Assembly (NCBI GenBank): GCA_964544295.1 | Contig: CAZJBJ010000099.1 | Location: 1 to 15,096 of the forward strand | Source of the DNA: JAENVU01 sp964544295 | Lineage (GTDB): Bacteria; Actinomycetota; Acidimicrobiia; IMCC26256; JAENVU01 | Length of the DNA stretch: 15,096 nt | Direction of reading: 5' to 3' | In this document: positions 1 to 6,352 of the stretch, one piece after another | How positions within the stretch are numbered: position 1 is the first letter of the stretch | Layout: each line of letters begins with the position of its first letter | Notes under the pieces: generated by a model | What the model was told of the DNA's origin: nothing | What the model saw: only the letters and a program-made list of their open reading frames with translations | Database searches by the model: none | Position numbers and translations under genes: made by a program

Positions 1-193
1 CGATATAGCTGAGATTTTTATCAAGCTGACGCTGGTCGATGACCGGGCCTATCTGGCTTGCCGGATCAAGCGCATCGCCCACTTTCAACGCGGCAGTCCT
101 GGCGATGAATGCAGCAGAAAAATCCGCGTAGATTTTTTCCGTCACGATGGTGCGGCTCGACGCAGTGCAGCGCTGGCCGGTAGAGAAAAAAGC
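1..193 (-). other. Aldehyde dehydrogenase internal fragment joined to leuA (probable assembly chimera)
   Basis: The minus-strand translation from about 193 to the edge reads AFFSTGQRCTASSRTIV, then KVGDALDPASQIGPVIDQRQ. This is the catalytic-cysteine region of the NAD(P)-dependent aldehyde dehydrogenase superfamily; the nucleophile Cys codon is at 169-167. It resembles 2-oxoglutarate-semialdehyde-type enzymes, but the substrate cannot be fixed from 64 residues. I count 104 G+C in positions 1-190 (55 percent) against 78 of 110 (71 percent) in 191-300. Codons such as TTT, TCT, GAA, AAA, GAT and AAT appear that the rest of the window avoids. The dehydrogenase N-terminal half is missing. The abrupt change of family and composition suggests DNA from another organism. 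Confidence 0.85.
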
Positions 194-877
194 GCCGTTG
201 ACCGCGCACTCCACCTGCCGGGCACCGTTGGCCACCCCGGCCAGGGAGTTCGCGACGGCCAGGCCGAGGTCGTTGTGGCAGTGGGTCGAGACCACGAAGT
301 CACCACGCACGGTGTCGATCACGTAGGCGATCAGCTTCCCGAAGTCCTCCGGGACGCCGAAGCCGACGGTGTCGGGGATGTTCAGCGTGGTCGCACCGTT
401 GTCGACCGCGATCTGACACGCCTCGACCATGAACTCGGGATCCGAGCGGAACGCATCCTCGGGCGAATACTCGACGTCGTCGGTGTAGGACTTCGCTCGG
501 GCCACGCCGGCCGCGACCTCGGCCTTCACCTGGTCGTGGGTCATGCGCAGCTTCTTGCGCATGTGGATCTCGGACGTGGCGATGAACACGTGGATGCGAT
601 TCCGCTCCGCGTGCCGCACCGCCTCCCAGGCCCGGTCGATGTCCTTGAACCCGGTGCGCGACAACCCCGCGATGATCGGCCCCTTGACCGATTTGGCGAT
701 CGCCTCGACGGCTTCGAAGTCGCCGTCGCTGGCGATGGGGAAGCCCGCCTCGATGATGTCGACCCCGAGGCGCGCGAGCTGATCCGCGATCTCGAGCTTC
801 TCGCCCACGTCCAGTGCGATGCCCGGCGACTGCTCGCCGTCACGCAACGTCGTATCGAAGATCAGCACCCTGTCCAT
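1..877 (-). CDS. leuA: 2-isopropylmalate synthase, N-terminal part, fused in frame to foreign aldehyde dehydrogenase sequence (partial)
   Basis: LeuA condenses acetyl-CoA with 2-oxoisovalerate, the committed step of leucine synthesis, in the cytoplasm. Translated on the minus strand from ATG at 877-875, the protein opens MDRVLIFDTTLRDGEQSPG, the DRE-TIM metallolyase signature (Arg12, Asp13). STHCHNDLGLAV carries the metal-binding His199 and His201. An AGAGAGG ribosome site at 892-886 lies 8 nt upstream of the ATG. The family match holds to about residue 228 (VECAVNG). The expected GERxGN segment with the third metal ligand, the rest of the barrel and the regulatory domain are absent. The frame instead continues without a stop into aldehyde dehydrogenase sequence to the window edge. 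Expression is probably controlled by the attenuation leader upstream. The leuA identity is secure; the fusion is probably not a real protein. Confidence 0.88.
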   Translation of the reverse strand, partial: MDRVLIFDTTLRDGEQSPGIALDVGEKLEIADQLARLGVDIIEAGFPIASDGDFEAVEAIAKSVKGPIIAGLSRTGFKDIDRAWEAVRHAERNRIHVFIATSEIHMRKKLRMTHDQVKAEVAAGVARAKSYTDDVEYSPEDAFRSDPEFMVEACQIAVDNGATTLNIPDTVGFGVPEDFGKLIAYVIDTVRGDFVVSTHCHNDLGLAVANSLAGVANGARQVECAVNGAFFSTGQRCTASSRTIVTEKIYADFSAAFIARTAALKVGDALDPASQIGPVIDQRQLDKNLSYI

Positions 878-930
878 CGGGGGGTCCTCTCTGATGATGA
901 GTCGGGGGTTCGGGGTGGTGCGGGAATTTC

Positions 931-970
931 GGCAAACAAAAACCCTCCCGGCCCGGAGGCACGAGAGGGT
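931..970 (-). terminator. leuA attenuator (intrinsic terminator)
   Basis: On the minus strand ACCCTCTCG (970-962) pairs with CGGGAGGGT (950-942), with one T-G wobble. A bulged T (961) follows, then GCC (960-958) pairs with GGC (953-951) around a TCCG tetraloop. TTTTTGTTTG runs directly after (942-933). This is a textbook Rho-independent terminator lying 54 nt upstream of the leuA start codon and downstream of a leucine-rich leader peptide, so it acts inside the leu transcript rather than at its end. A competing pairing, GGGGT (987-983) with ACCCT (970-966), would block the 5' arm and could be the antiterminator; that part is inference. Confidence 0.85.
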
Positions 971-988
971 GAACGACGAGCGACCCCG

Positions 989-1004
989 AGGGGCGCTCGC
1001 CCCT
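989..1004 (-). promoter_or_regulatory. Leader hairpin over the leader-peptide stop codon
   Basis: On the minus strand AGGGGC (1004-999) and GCCCCT (994-989) form a perfect six-base-pair stem with a GAGC tetraloop. The 5' arm includes two bases of the leader peptide TAG stop. A ribosome that finishes the leader would open this hairpin, while one stalled at the Leu codons just upstream would mask only its 5' edge. GCGAGCG (1000-994) can alternatively pair with CGCTCG (982-977). The position fits the first hairpin of a ribosome-mediated attenuator; the exact switching is not proven by sequence alone. Confidence 0.6.
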
Positions 1005-1044
1005 AGGTAAGGAGCAGGTTCTGGATACGCGTCGCCACTGACAT
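1003..1044 (-). CDS. leuL: leu leader peptide (MSVATRIQNLLLT)
   Basis: ATG at 1044-1042 opens a 13-codon reading frame, MSVATRIQNLLLT, ending at TAG 1005-1003. Codons 10-12 are three consecutive leucines (CTG CTC CTT, 1017-1009) placed just before an overlapping hairpin and an intrinsic terminator upstream of leuA. This is the classic arrangement for sensing charged leucyl-tRNA: low leucine stalls the ribosome and should favour readthrough into leuA. There is no Shine-Dalgarno sequence; the predicted transcript start lies only a few bases upstream, so translation would be leaderless or nearly so. The peptide has no function beyond its own translation. Confidence 0.8.
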   Translation of the reverse strand: MSVATRIQNLLLT

Positions 1045-1054
1045 AGGAATCGGG

Positions 1055-1083
1055 ATTCTCGCACAGATCAGGGAGAGGGTCAA
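1055..1083 (-). promoter_or_regulatory. leuA leader promoter (TTGACC-N17-GAGAAT)
   Basis: On the minus strand a -35 hexamer TTGACC (1083-1078) is followed by exactly 17 bases and then a -10 hexamer GAGAAT (1060-1055). Initiation about seven bases further would fall near 1048, four bases before the leader peptide ATG. The match to the housekeeping sigma consensus, the spacing and the position directly before an attenuation leader support it. Confidence 0.65.
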
Positions 1084-1118
1084 CGCATTTCCGGTACGGC
1101 CGTGCGAAACTGCGAGCC

Positions 1119-1472
1119 ATGAGCAGGTGGGGACGCCGAGGTGCGATCGTGGCGGCGCTGACCGGGTTGGGCTACGCGACCTGGAAGTTCCTCGCCGCCC
1201 GCGCCCCCGATACCGGGGGGATCACGTACCAGGCCCAACCGTTCCCGCTCCCCCCGAAGCCGATCCCGATCACGTCGGCCGCACCGCCCGCGCCCTCGGT
1301 GGAGCCGGACGCGGACGGTGACTGCCCGGTCACCCACCCGATCAAGGGCAAGCGCACCTCGGGCATCTACCACCAACCGGGCGGGTTCGCGTACGACCGC
1401 ACGCACGCGGACCGTTGCTACCGCGACGCGACCGCGGCCGAGGACGACGGTCTGCGCGCAGCCAAACGCTGA
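1119..1472 (+). CDS. Small membrane-anchored protein with Sunset-type C-terminal domain
   Basis: This is a 117-residue protein of unknown function. A basic start (MSRWGRR) is followed by one hydrophobic segment at about residues 8-27, then a Pro/Ala-rich linker (about 28-66). A compact C-terminal domain, about 67-117, carries CPVTHPIKGKRTSGIYH and DRTHADRCYRD. The spaced Cys69 and Cys100 and the pattern PIKG..-SGIYH-PGG-YDRT-RCY-D...A..DG-RAAKR are what I remember of the short Sunset-like domain found at the C-termini of bacterial exported and nuclease-related proteins. That assignment is from memory. The Shine-Dalgarno sequence is weak. The gene is divergent from the leuA leader and is followed, 83 bases on, by mscL. 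No catalytic residues can be named; an envelope role is only inferred from the anchor. Confidence 0.7.
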   Translation: MSRWGRRGAIVAALTGLGYATWKFLAARAPDTGGITYQAQPFPLPPKPIPITSAAPPAPSVEPDADGDCPVTHPIKGKRTSGIYHQPGGFAYDRTHADRCYRDATAAEDDGLRAAKR

Positions 1473-1484
1473 GCGAGATAACGC

Positions 1485-1513
1485 TTTTCTCGTACCGCTC
1501 GCTGCTCTACTGT
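1485..1513 (+). promoter_or_regulatory. Possible mscL promoter
   Basis: A weak TTTTCT (1485-1490), a 17-base spacer and TACTGT (1508-1513) lie in the 83-base gap before mscL. The -10 keeps the TAnnnT pattern but the -35 is poor, so this is a tentative call. Confidence 0.25.
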
Positions 1514-1555
1514 CCGCCGGTCCACGACCACGACACCGACCCTCCAGGAGTACCG

Positions 1556-1948
1556 ATGAAGGAAATGTTGAACGACTTCAAGAAGTTCATCATGAAAGGC
1601 AACGTGCTGGATCTGGCCGTCGCGGTGATCATCGGCGGCGCGTTCGGACTCCTGATCAACAGCATGGTGCAGGACATCATCATGCCGATCATCGGCGCGA
1701 TCGTCGGCAAGCCGAGCTTCGAGGACCTCACGCTCGACATCGGCGATGGCGTCATTCGTTACGGAAGCTTCCTGACCCTGCTCGTCAACTTCCTCATCAT
1801 CGCCTTCGTCTTGTTCATCATCATCAAGTCCTTCGAGAAGATGCAGAGCATGCGGGGCACGAAGGAAGAGGAGAACGAACCGCTGACCGTCGAGGGGGAG
1901 ATCCTCGCCGAGATCCGCGACCTCCTGAAGGAGCAGCGGTCGGCCTGA
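1556..1948 (+). CDS. mscL: Large-conductance mechanosensitive channel MscL
   Basis: MscL is the pentameric inner-membrane valve that opens under high membrane tension to release solutes on osmotic downshock. The product is 130 residues, normal for the family. The order is an N-terminal amphipathic helix (KEMLNDFKKFIMKGNVLDLA), a Gly-rich first membrane helix at about 15-45 (VAVIIGGAFGLLINSMVQDI), a periplasmic loop, a second membrane helix at about 65-90 (YGSFLTLLVNFLIIAFVLFI), and a charged cytoplasmic helix ending EILAEIRDLLKEQ. The frame is open upstream to 1415, but AGGAG at 1546-1550, five bases before ATG 1556, and the family N-terminus fix the start. It ends six bases from the convergent serA stop with no separate terminator visible. 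Confidence 0.95.
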   Translation: MKEMLNDFKKFIMKGNVLDLAVAVIIGGAFGLLINSMVQDIIMPIIGAIVGKPSFEDLTLDIGDGVIRYGSFLTLLVNFLIIAFVLFIIIKSFEKMQSMRGTKEEENEPLTVEGEILAEIRDLLKEQRSA

Positions 1949-1954
1949 TCGGAC

Positions 1955-3541
1955 TCAGCCGAGTTCGATCGCCTTGGCGTCGATGATGCCGTCCTCGGCG
2001 CGCAACGCGTCGAGGACGGCGTCGGGCACCGGGGTCGTCGTCGAGAGCGCCATCAGCGCGGCCTGACCGGAGTTCGTGCGGCCCACGACCATGTCGTCGA
2101 TGTTGATCGACGCGTCGCCGAGGATCATGCCGACCTTGCCGATGATGCCGGGCACGTCGGAGTTCCGCACCACGAGCATGTGCGCGGACGGTGGCACGTC
2201 GATCACGTGGTCGTCGATGCCGACGATGCGCAGCGACCCCTGCTTGCCGTAGAGCGTCCCCGCCACGTGGGTGGACCGTCCACCGAAGCTGCCGCGCAAC
2301 TCGACCAGGTTCACGTAGTCGTGCGTGGCGGCGAGCTTCGACTCCTTGACCTCCAGGCCCCGGGACTCGGCCAGGGCCGGCGCGTTGACGAAGCTGACCG
2401 GTTCGTCCAGGACCGGGCCGAGCACGCCCTTCAGCGCGCCGAGGGTGAGCACCTTGCAGTCGTAATCGGCGATCTGGCCTTCGTAGGACACCTCCAGGGT
2501 GTCCACCACTCCCCCGGCCAGGCCGGTGAAGAGCTGACCCAGTCGCTCGACGAGCGGCAGGAACGGCGCCACCGTGGCGTTGGCCTCGCTCGCCGCCAGG
2601 TTCACCGCGAACGGCACGAACTCGCCGGCCAGTCCGAGCACCACCATCTCGGCGATCGTCTGACCGGCCTTGTCCTGCGCCTCGCTCGTCGACGCGCCGA
2701 GGTGCGGGGTGACGACGATGTTCTCGAGCGCGAACAGCGGCGATTCCGTGGTCGGTTCACTGGCGAACACGTCGAGGGCGGCCCCGCCGAGCGGTCCGTT
2801 GGCCAACGCGTCGGCCAGTGCCCCCTCGTCGATGATCCCGCCGCGTGCGGTGTTGACGATGCGCAGACCGGGCTTGGCGCGGGCCAGCAACTCGGCGTCG
2901 AACAGGCCGATCGTCTCGGGCGTCTTGGGCAGGTGGATGGTCAAGAAGTCGGCCGACTCGACGAGCGCCCCGAGGTCCGGTTCGAGTTCGACGCCGAGCT
3001 GCCGGGCCCGTTCCGCGCTGATGTACGGGTCGTACGCGACCAGGCGCATGCCGAACGCGAGGCAGCGCTGGGCGACCAGCACGCCGACGCGACCGAGCCC
3101 GACCACGCCGAGGGTCTTGCCGTGCAGCTCGACGCCGGTCCAGCGCGACCGGTTCCACTCGCCGGCCTTGAGGTCGCGGTCGGCCTGGGGGATGTTGCGC
3201 GCCTGGGCCAGGAGCAACGCGACCGCCTGCTCGGCCGCGGAGATGACGTTGGACTGCGGCGCGTTCACGACCATCACACCGTGTTGAGTCGCGGCGGCGA
3301 CGTCGACGTTGTCGAGCCCGATGCCGGCCCGGCCGACCATCACGAGATCAGTGGCGGCGGCCAGCACGTCGGCGGTGACCTGGGTCGCGCTGCGGATGAT
3401 CAGCGCCGCGGCGCCCGGCACCGCGGCGAGCAGTTCGTCCGGCGACAGGCCGAGTTGCACGTCGACCTCCAGGCCGGCCGCGCGCATGTGATCGAGCCCA
3501 CGGTCGGCGAGCTCTTCGGTGACCAGAACACGTTTGCTCAA
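1955..3541 (-). CDS. serA: D-3-phosphoglycerate dehydrogenase (long, ACT-domain type)
   Basis: SerA oxidises 3-phosphoglycerate to 3-phosphohydroxypyruvate with NAD+, the first step of serine synthesis. At 528 residues it has the long architecture known from mycobacteria: a split substrate domain; an NAD domain with GVVGLGRVG at about 145-153; NTARGGIIDEGAL with Arg233; ASEP with Glu262; TPHLGAST with His280; an intervening domain at about 315-450; and a C-terminal ACT domain at about 455-528 (MLVVRNSDVPGIIGKVGMIL) that usually binds serine for feedback inhibition. The start is TTG at 3541-3539, supported by AAGGAG (3553-3548) six bases upstream; no better start exists. It lies 24 bases downstream of the aminotransferase and is almost certainly co-transcribed with it. 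No key residue is missing. Confidence 0.95.
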   Translation of the reverse strand: MSKRVLVTEELADRGLDHMRAAGLEVDVQLGLSPDELLAAVPGAAALIIRSATQVTADVLAAATDLVMVGRAGIGLDNVDVAAATQHGVMVVNAPQSNVISAAEQAVALLLAQARNIPQADRDLKAGEWNRSRWTGVELHGKTLGVVGLGRVGVLVAQRCLAFGMRLVAYDPYISAERARQLGVELEPDLGALVESADFLTIHLPKTPETIGLFDAELLARAKPGLRIVNTARGGIIDEGALADALANGPLGGAALDVFASEPTTESPLFALENIVVTPHLGASTSEAQDKAGQTIAEMVVLGLAGEFVPFAVNLAASEANATVAPFLPLVERLGQLFTGLAGGVVDTLEVSYEGQIADYDCKVLTLGALKGVLGPVLDEPVSFVNAPALAESRGLEVKESKLAATHDYVNLVELRGSFGGRSTHVAGTLYGKQGSLRIVGIDDHVIDVPPSAHMLVVRNSDVPGIIGKVGMILGDASINIDDMVVGRTNSGQAALMALSTTTPVPDAVLDALRAEDGIIDAKAIELG

Positions 3542-3551
3542 CGCAAACTCC

Positions 3552-3565
3552 TTGACTCTTGACTC
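3552..3565 (-). repeat. Tandem TTGACTC repeat in the aminotransferase-serA spacer
   Basis: Two adjacent 7-bp copies of TTGACTC (plus-strand reading) fill most of the 24-base gap between the aminotransferase stop and the serA start; on the coding strand they read GAGTCAA twice. The copy nearer serA contributes the first bases of its AAGGAG ribosome site. Probably a slippage duplication. Confidence 0.6.
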
Positions 3566-4765
3566 TCAGGCGAGGAACTCGGCGATACGACGGACCCCAG
3601 TCTCGAGGTCGTCGTCGCCGAGGGCGAAGGACAAGCGGGCGTAGCCGGGGGCGCCGAAGGCTTCCCCGGGAACGATGGCCACCTTGGCGACGTCGAGCAG
3701 CACCTCCGCCAACTCGAGGGTGGTCGTGACCATCCGGCCGCCGAGCTCGCGCCCGAGCACACCCTCGAAACTGGGGAAGCAGTAGAACGCGCCCTGAGGC
3801 TCGAGGCAGACGACGCCCGGGATGGCGCTCAACATCGAGTGCATCATCGCGCCGCGCCGCGCGAACGCGTCGCGCATCATGGCGACCGCGTCGAGGTCGC
3901 CGGACACCGCCGCGAGCGCGGCCCGCTGCGACACGTTGGCCACGTTCGAGGTCGAGTGGGACTGGAGGTTGGTCGCGGCGGCGATCACGTCCTCGGGACC
4001 GATCATCCAACCGACCCGCCAGCCGGTCATCGCGTAGGTCTTGGCGACGCCGTTCAGGACGACGCAGGTCTCGGCCAACGCGGGCACCACCGCCGGCATC
4101 GAGGTGAACACGTGGTCACCGAAGGTCAGATGCTCGTAGATCTCGTCGGTCACGACCCAGATCCCGTTCTCGACCGCCCACTTGCCGATCGCCTCGACCT
4201 CCTCGGGCGGGTAGACCGCACCGGTCGGGTTCGACGGTGACACGAACAGCAACACCTTCGTGTTCGGCGTCCGCGCCGCTTCGAGTTGGTCCACCGTGAC
4301 CCGGAACCCGGACTCGGCGGTGGTCGGCAGCACGATCTCCTGGCCACCGGCGAGCGCGATCGCCTCCGGATAGGTCGTCCAGTAGGGCGCCGGGAGCAGC
4401 ACTTCGTCGCCCGGGTCGAGGAGGGTCTGGAACGTGTTGGAGACCGCGTGCTTCCCGCCGTTGGTCACGAGCACCTGGCTCGGGATGACGCCGTAGCCGG
4501 AGTCGCGCGCGGTCTTGTCGGCGATGGCGCGCCGGAGTTCGGGAATGCCCGCGGTCGGCGAATACCGGTGGTTCACCGGGTTCCGACATGCGTCCACGGC
4601 CGCCTCGACGATGGCCGCGGGGGTCGGGAAGTCCGGTTCGCCGGCGCCGAATCCGATGACCGGTTCGCCGGCGGCCTTGAGCGCCTTCGCCTTCGCGTCG
4701 ACCGCGAGGGTCGCAGACTCGGCAATTGCGGCAATTCGTCGGGAAACTCGGTTCTCTCGGCTCAC
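3566..4765 (-). CDS. Class I PLP-dependent aminotransferase, aspartate aminotransferase-like
   Basis: This is a fold-type I aminotransferase of 399 residues when started at GTG 4765-4763, the normal length of the AspC subgroup. Visible landmarks are GFGAGEPDFPTPA near the N-terminus, TNGGKHAV (101-108), PYWTTYPE, SPSNPTG with Asn179, TDEIYEH with Asp207 and Tyr210, the PLP Schiff-base lysine Lys242 in AKTYAMTGWR, and Arg377 in YARLSF for the substrate carboxylate. Aspartate/2-oxoglutarate transamination is most likely; the SerA neighbour makes another keto-acid partner conceivable. An in-frame GTG at 4822 would add 19 residues (FGPPAGRVACHDGR region) unlike the family, so the shorter start is preferred. 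Neither start has a clear ribosome site. It heads an operon with serA. Confidence 0.88.
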   Translation of the reverse strand: MSRENRVSRRIAAIAESATLAVDAKAKALKAAGEPVIGFGAGEPDFPTPAAIVEAAVDACRNPVNHRYSPTAGIPELRRAIADKTARDSGYGVIPSQVLVTNGGKHAVSNTFQTLLDPGDEVLLPAPYWTTYPEAIALAGGQEIVLPTTAESGFRVTVDQLEAARTPNTKVLLFVSPSNPTGAVYPPEEVEAIGKWAVENGIWVVTDEIYEHLTFGDHVFTSMPAVVPALAETCVVLNGVAKTYAMTGWRVGWMIGPEDVIAAATNLQSHSTSNVANVSQRAALAAVSGDLDAVAMMRDAFARRGAMMHSMLSAIPGVVCLEPQGAFYCFPSFEGVLGRELGGRMVTTTLELAEVLLDVAKVAIVPGEAFGAPGYARLSFALGDDDLETGVRRIAEFLA

Positions 4766-4788
4766 CCGGCCATCGTGGCACGCGACGC

Positions 4789-4846
4789 GCCCGGCGGGCG
4801 GACCGAAAACGACATCCGTCACGCCGCACCCGTTGCCCGGCGGGCG
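4789..4846. repeat. 12-bp direct repeat in divergent promoter region
   Basis: GCCCGGCGGGCG occurs exactly at 4789-4800 and 4835-4846, 46 bp apart, between the divergent aminotransferase and carboxypeptidase genes. Each copy contains a small palindrome (GCCCG-G-CGGGC with offset). It could be a pair of regulator sites; GC-rich words recur by chance more readily in DNA of this composition. Confidence 0.4.
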
Positions 4847-4867
4847 CGCAACTAGCCTCGGAGCTGC

Positions 4868-6352
4868 ATGACGTCAGTCCGCCGGGCTCTCCCGCGCCGC
4901 CTGTTGGTCGCGGCGATCGCGCTGGGCGTCCTCATCGGTCTGAGCGCCCCGGCCGCGGCCGAACCCGCAACCCCCGCGCCGAGCACCCCCGCCCCCACGA
5001 ACACGACGCCGACGAGCCCGCCGCCGGCCACGCAGGCGCCCGACGCCTACATCGTGGTGGACGCAGAGACGGGTCGGGTCCTGCTCGCCAAGGACGAGCA
5101 CGCACCTCACCTCACGGCATCGACGATCAAGGTGTTCACCGCGCTCGTCGCGCTCGAACGTCGATCACTGAACGCACCGATCACGGTCAGCGCACTGGCG
5201 GCGGCCCAACCGGCGTCCAAGATCGACATGCAGGCGGGCAGCACCTGGACCATGGACCAGGCGATCCATTCGCTCCTCATCATCTCGGCCAACGACGCGG
5301 CGTACGCGATCGCGGAGTCCACCGGTGGCGATCTCGCCGGCTTCGCGAAGGTGGCCGCAGCCACGGCCAAGCGGCTCGGCATGAAGGACACGACGTTCCA
5401 GGATCCAGCCGGCCTCGACGGGGCCGAGGGCTACGGCGGCGGGACGCGGTCGAGCGCGTACGACCTCGCCATCGTCGGCCGGAACGCACTCACCATCCCG
5501 GCGATCGCCGACACCGCCGCACTCCCCACCTACGAGTTCACCGACCCGAGCGGCGCCGGGCGCCGACTCGTCAACCACAACCGGGGATTCCTCACCACCT
5601 ATCCCGGTGCGATCGGGCTCAAGACCGGCTACACGAGTCAGGCCGGACGCACCCTGATCACCGCGGCGCGCCGCGATGGCCGCACCCTCGTCGCCGTCGT
5701 CCTCAACACCTGGGACGACACCGGCTGGTCCGGGTACCTGCTCGACCAGGCCTTCGCCGGCACGACCTCCGCCGGGCCGGTGACCACGCTGCCGCCCGCA
5801 CGGGCCGTGACCTTCGACGACCGGATGGCCGGGTTCGCCACCCTCCCCGAAGCGTTCCGAACCGCCTTGGACGCGGTCACGACTGCGACCGGGCTCTCGA
5901 CCGTGGCTGCGGCCCCGACCGCGGCCCCGCAGCCTTCCACCACGACGGCCACCGCGTCACCGGCTGCGGATGCCGTGGCTGCGCCGGTCGCGGCCGCCCC
6001 TGCACCGACCCCGGTCGTGACCGCGTCCGACGCGGGCGGATGGACGTTCGGCTCCGTCGCCCGGGTCGCGGGCATCGTCCTCGGCGTGCTGCTCGTCGTC
6101 CTCGTCGCCCTCCGCCGGCGGGCGGTGAAACGCCAGCGGGCGCGGCGACGCGAGCTGCTGCGCGCCCATCGCGAGGCCCGACGGCGCGGCATGATCGACA
6201 TCATCGAACCCGACGACGCCGACGTCCGCGTCGTCCCCGGCACCACGAGCCATCACGTCTCGGCGGCCCGCCGCTATCCGAACGAGCGCCGCGTCCAGCG
6301 AGCCGCGCGACCGCGCCGCGACAGCGAACCGCACCGAGATCGGAACCGATGA
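4868..6352 (+). CDS. D-alanyl-D-alanine carboxypeptidase (S11 family), secreted and membrane-anchored
   Basis: A low-molecular-weight penicillin-binding protein that trims the terminal D-Ala from peptidoglycan stem peptides outside the membrane. It is 494 residues: signal peptide at about 1-31 (RRLLVAAIALGVLIGL, ending APAAA); a Thr/Pro-rich linker to about 57; the catalytic domain at about 58-300 with the three serine-peptidase/PBP motifs STIK (Ser85, Lys88), SAN (140-142) and KTG (252-254); an Ala/Thr/Pro-rich stalk at about 340-388; a membrane helix at about 397-415; and a long, very basic cytoplasmic tail of about 79 residues (RRRAVKRQRARRREL). GGAG at 4860-4863 precedes the ATG closely. 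The stop overlaps the next gene by four bases (ATGA), implying translational coupling. The basic tail is longer than I expect for the family. Confidence 0.92.
   Translation: MTSVRRALPRRLLVAAIALGVLIGLSAPAAAEPATPAPSTPAPTNTTPTSPPPATQAPDAYIVVDAETGRVLLAKDEHAPHLTASTIKVFTALVALERRSLNAPITVSALAAAQPASKIDMQAGSTWTMDQAIHSLLIISANDAAYAIAESTGGDLAGFAKVAAATAKRLGMKDTTFQDPAGLDGAEGYGGGTRSSAYDLAIVGRNALTIPAIADTAALPTYEFTDPSGAGRRLVNHNRGFLTTYPGAIGLKTGYTSQAGRTLITAARRDGRTLVAVVLNTWDDTGWSGYLLDQAFAGTTSAGPVTTLPPARAVTFDDRMAGFATLPEAFRTALDAVTTATGLSTVAAAPTAAPQPSTTTATASPAADAVAAPVAAAPAPTPVVTASDAGGWTFGSVARVAGIVLGVLLVVLVALRRRAVKRQRARRRELLRAHREARRRGMIDIIEPDDADVRVVPGTTSHHVSAARRYPNERRVQRAARPRRDSEPHRDRNR

Noticed and set aside
1471..1503. 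AGCGAG/CTCGCT inverted repeat after the Sunset-domain gene as a terminator
   Set aside because: Twenty-base loop, competing short stem, and no T-run after it.
1940..1962. TCGGC/GCCGA inverted repeat between mscL and serA stops as a bidirectional terminator
   Set aside because: Only five base pairs with a 13-base loop, inside coding ends, and no U-tract on either strand.
2180..3562. 460-codon open frame antisense to serA
   Set aside because: Low-complexity, His/Asp/Arg/Gly-rich translation typical of high-GC antisense frames; serA on the other strand is unambiguous.
4726..6348. Open frame extending the crotonase gene about 540 codons upstream
   Set aside because: It is an Arg/Gly/Pro-rich shadow of the carboxypeptidase gene in another frame; family homology begins only at 6349.
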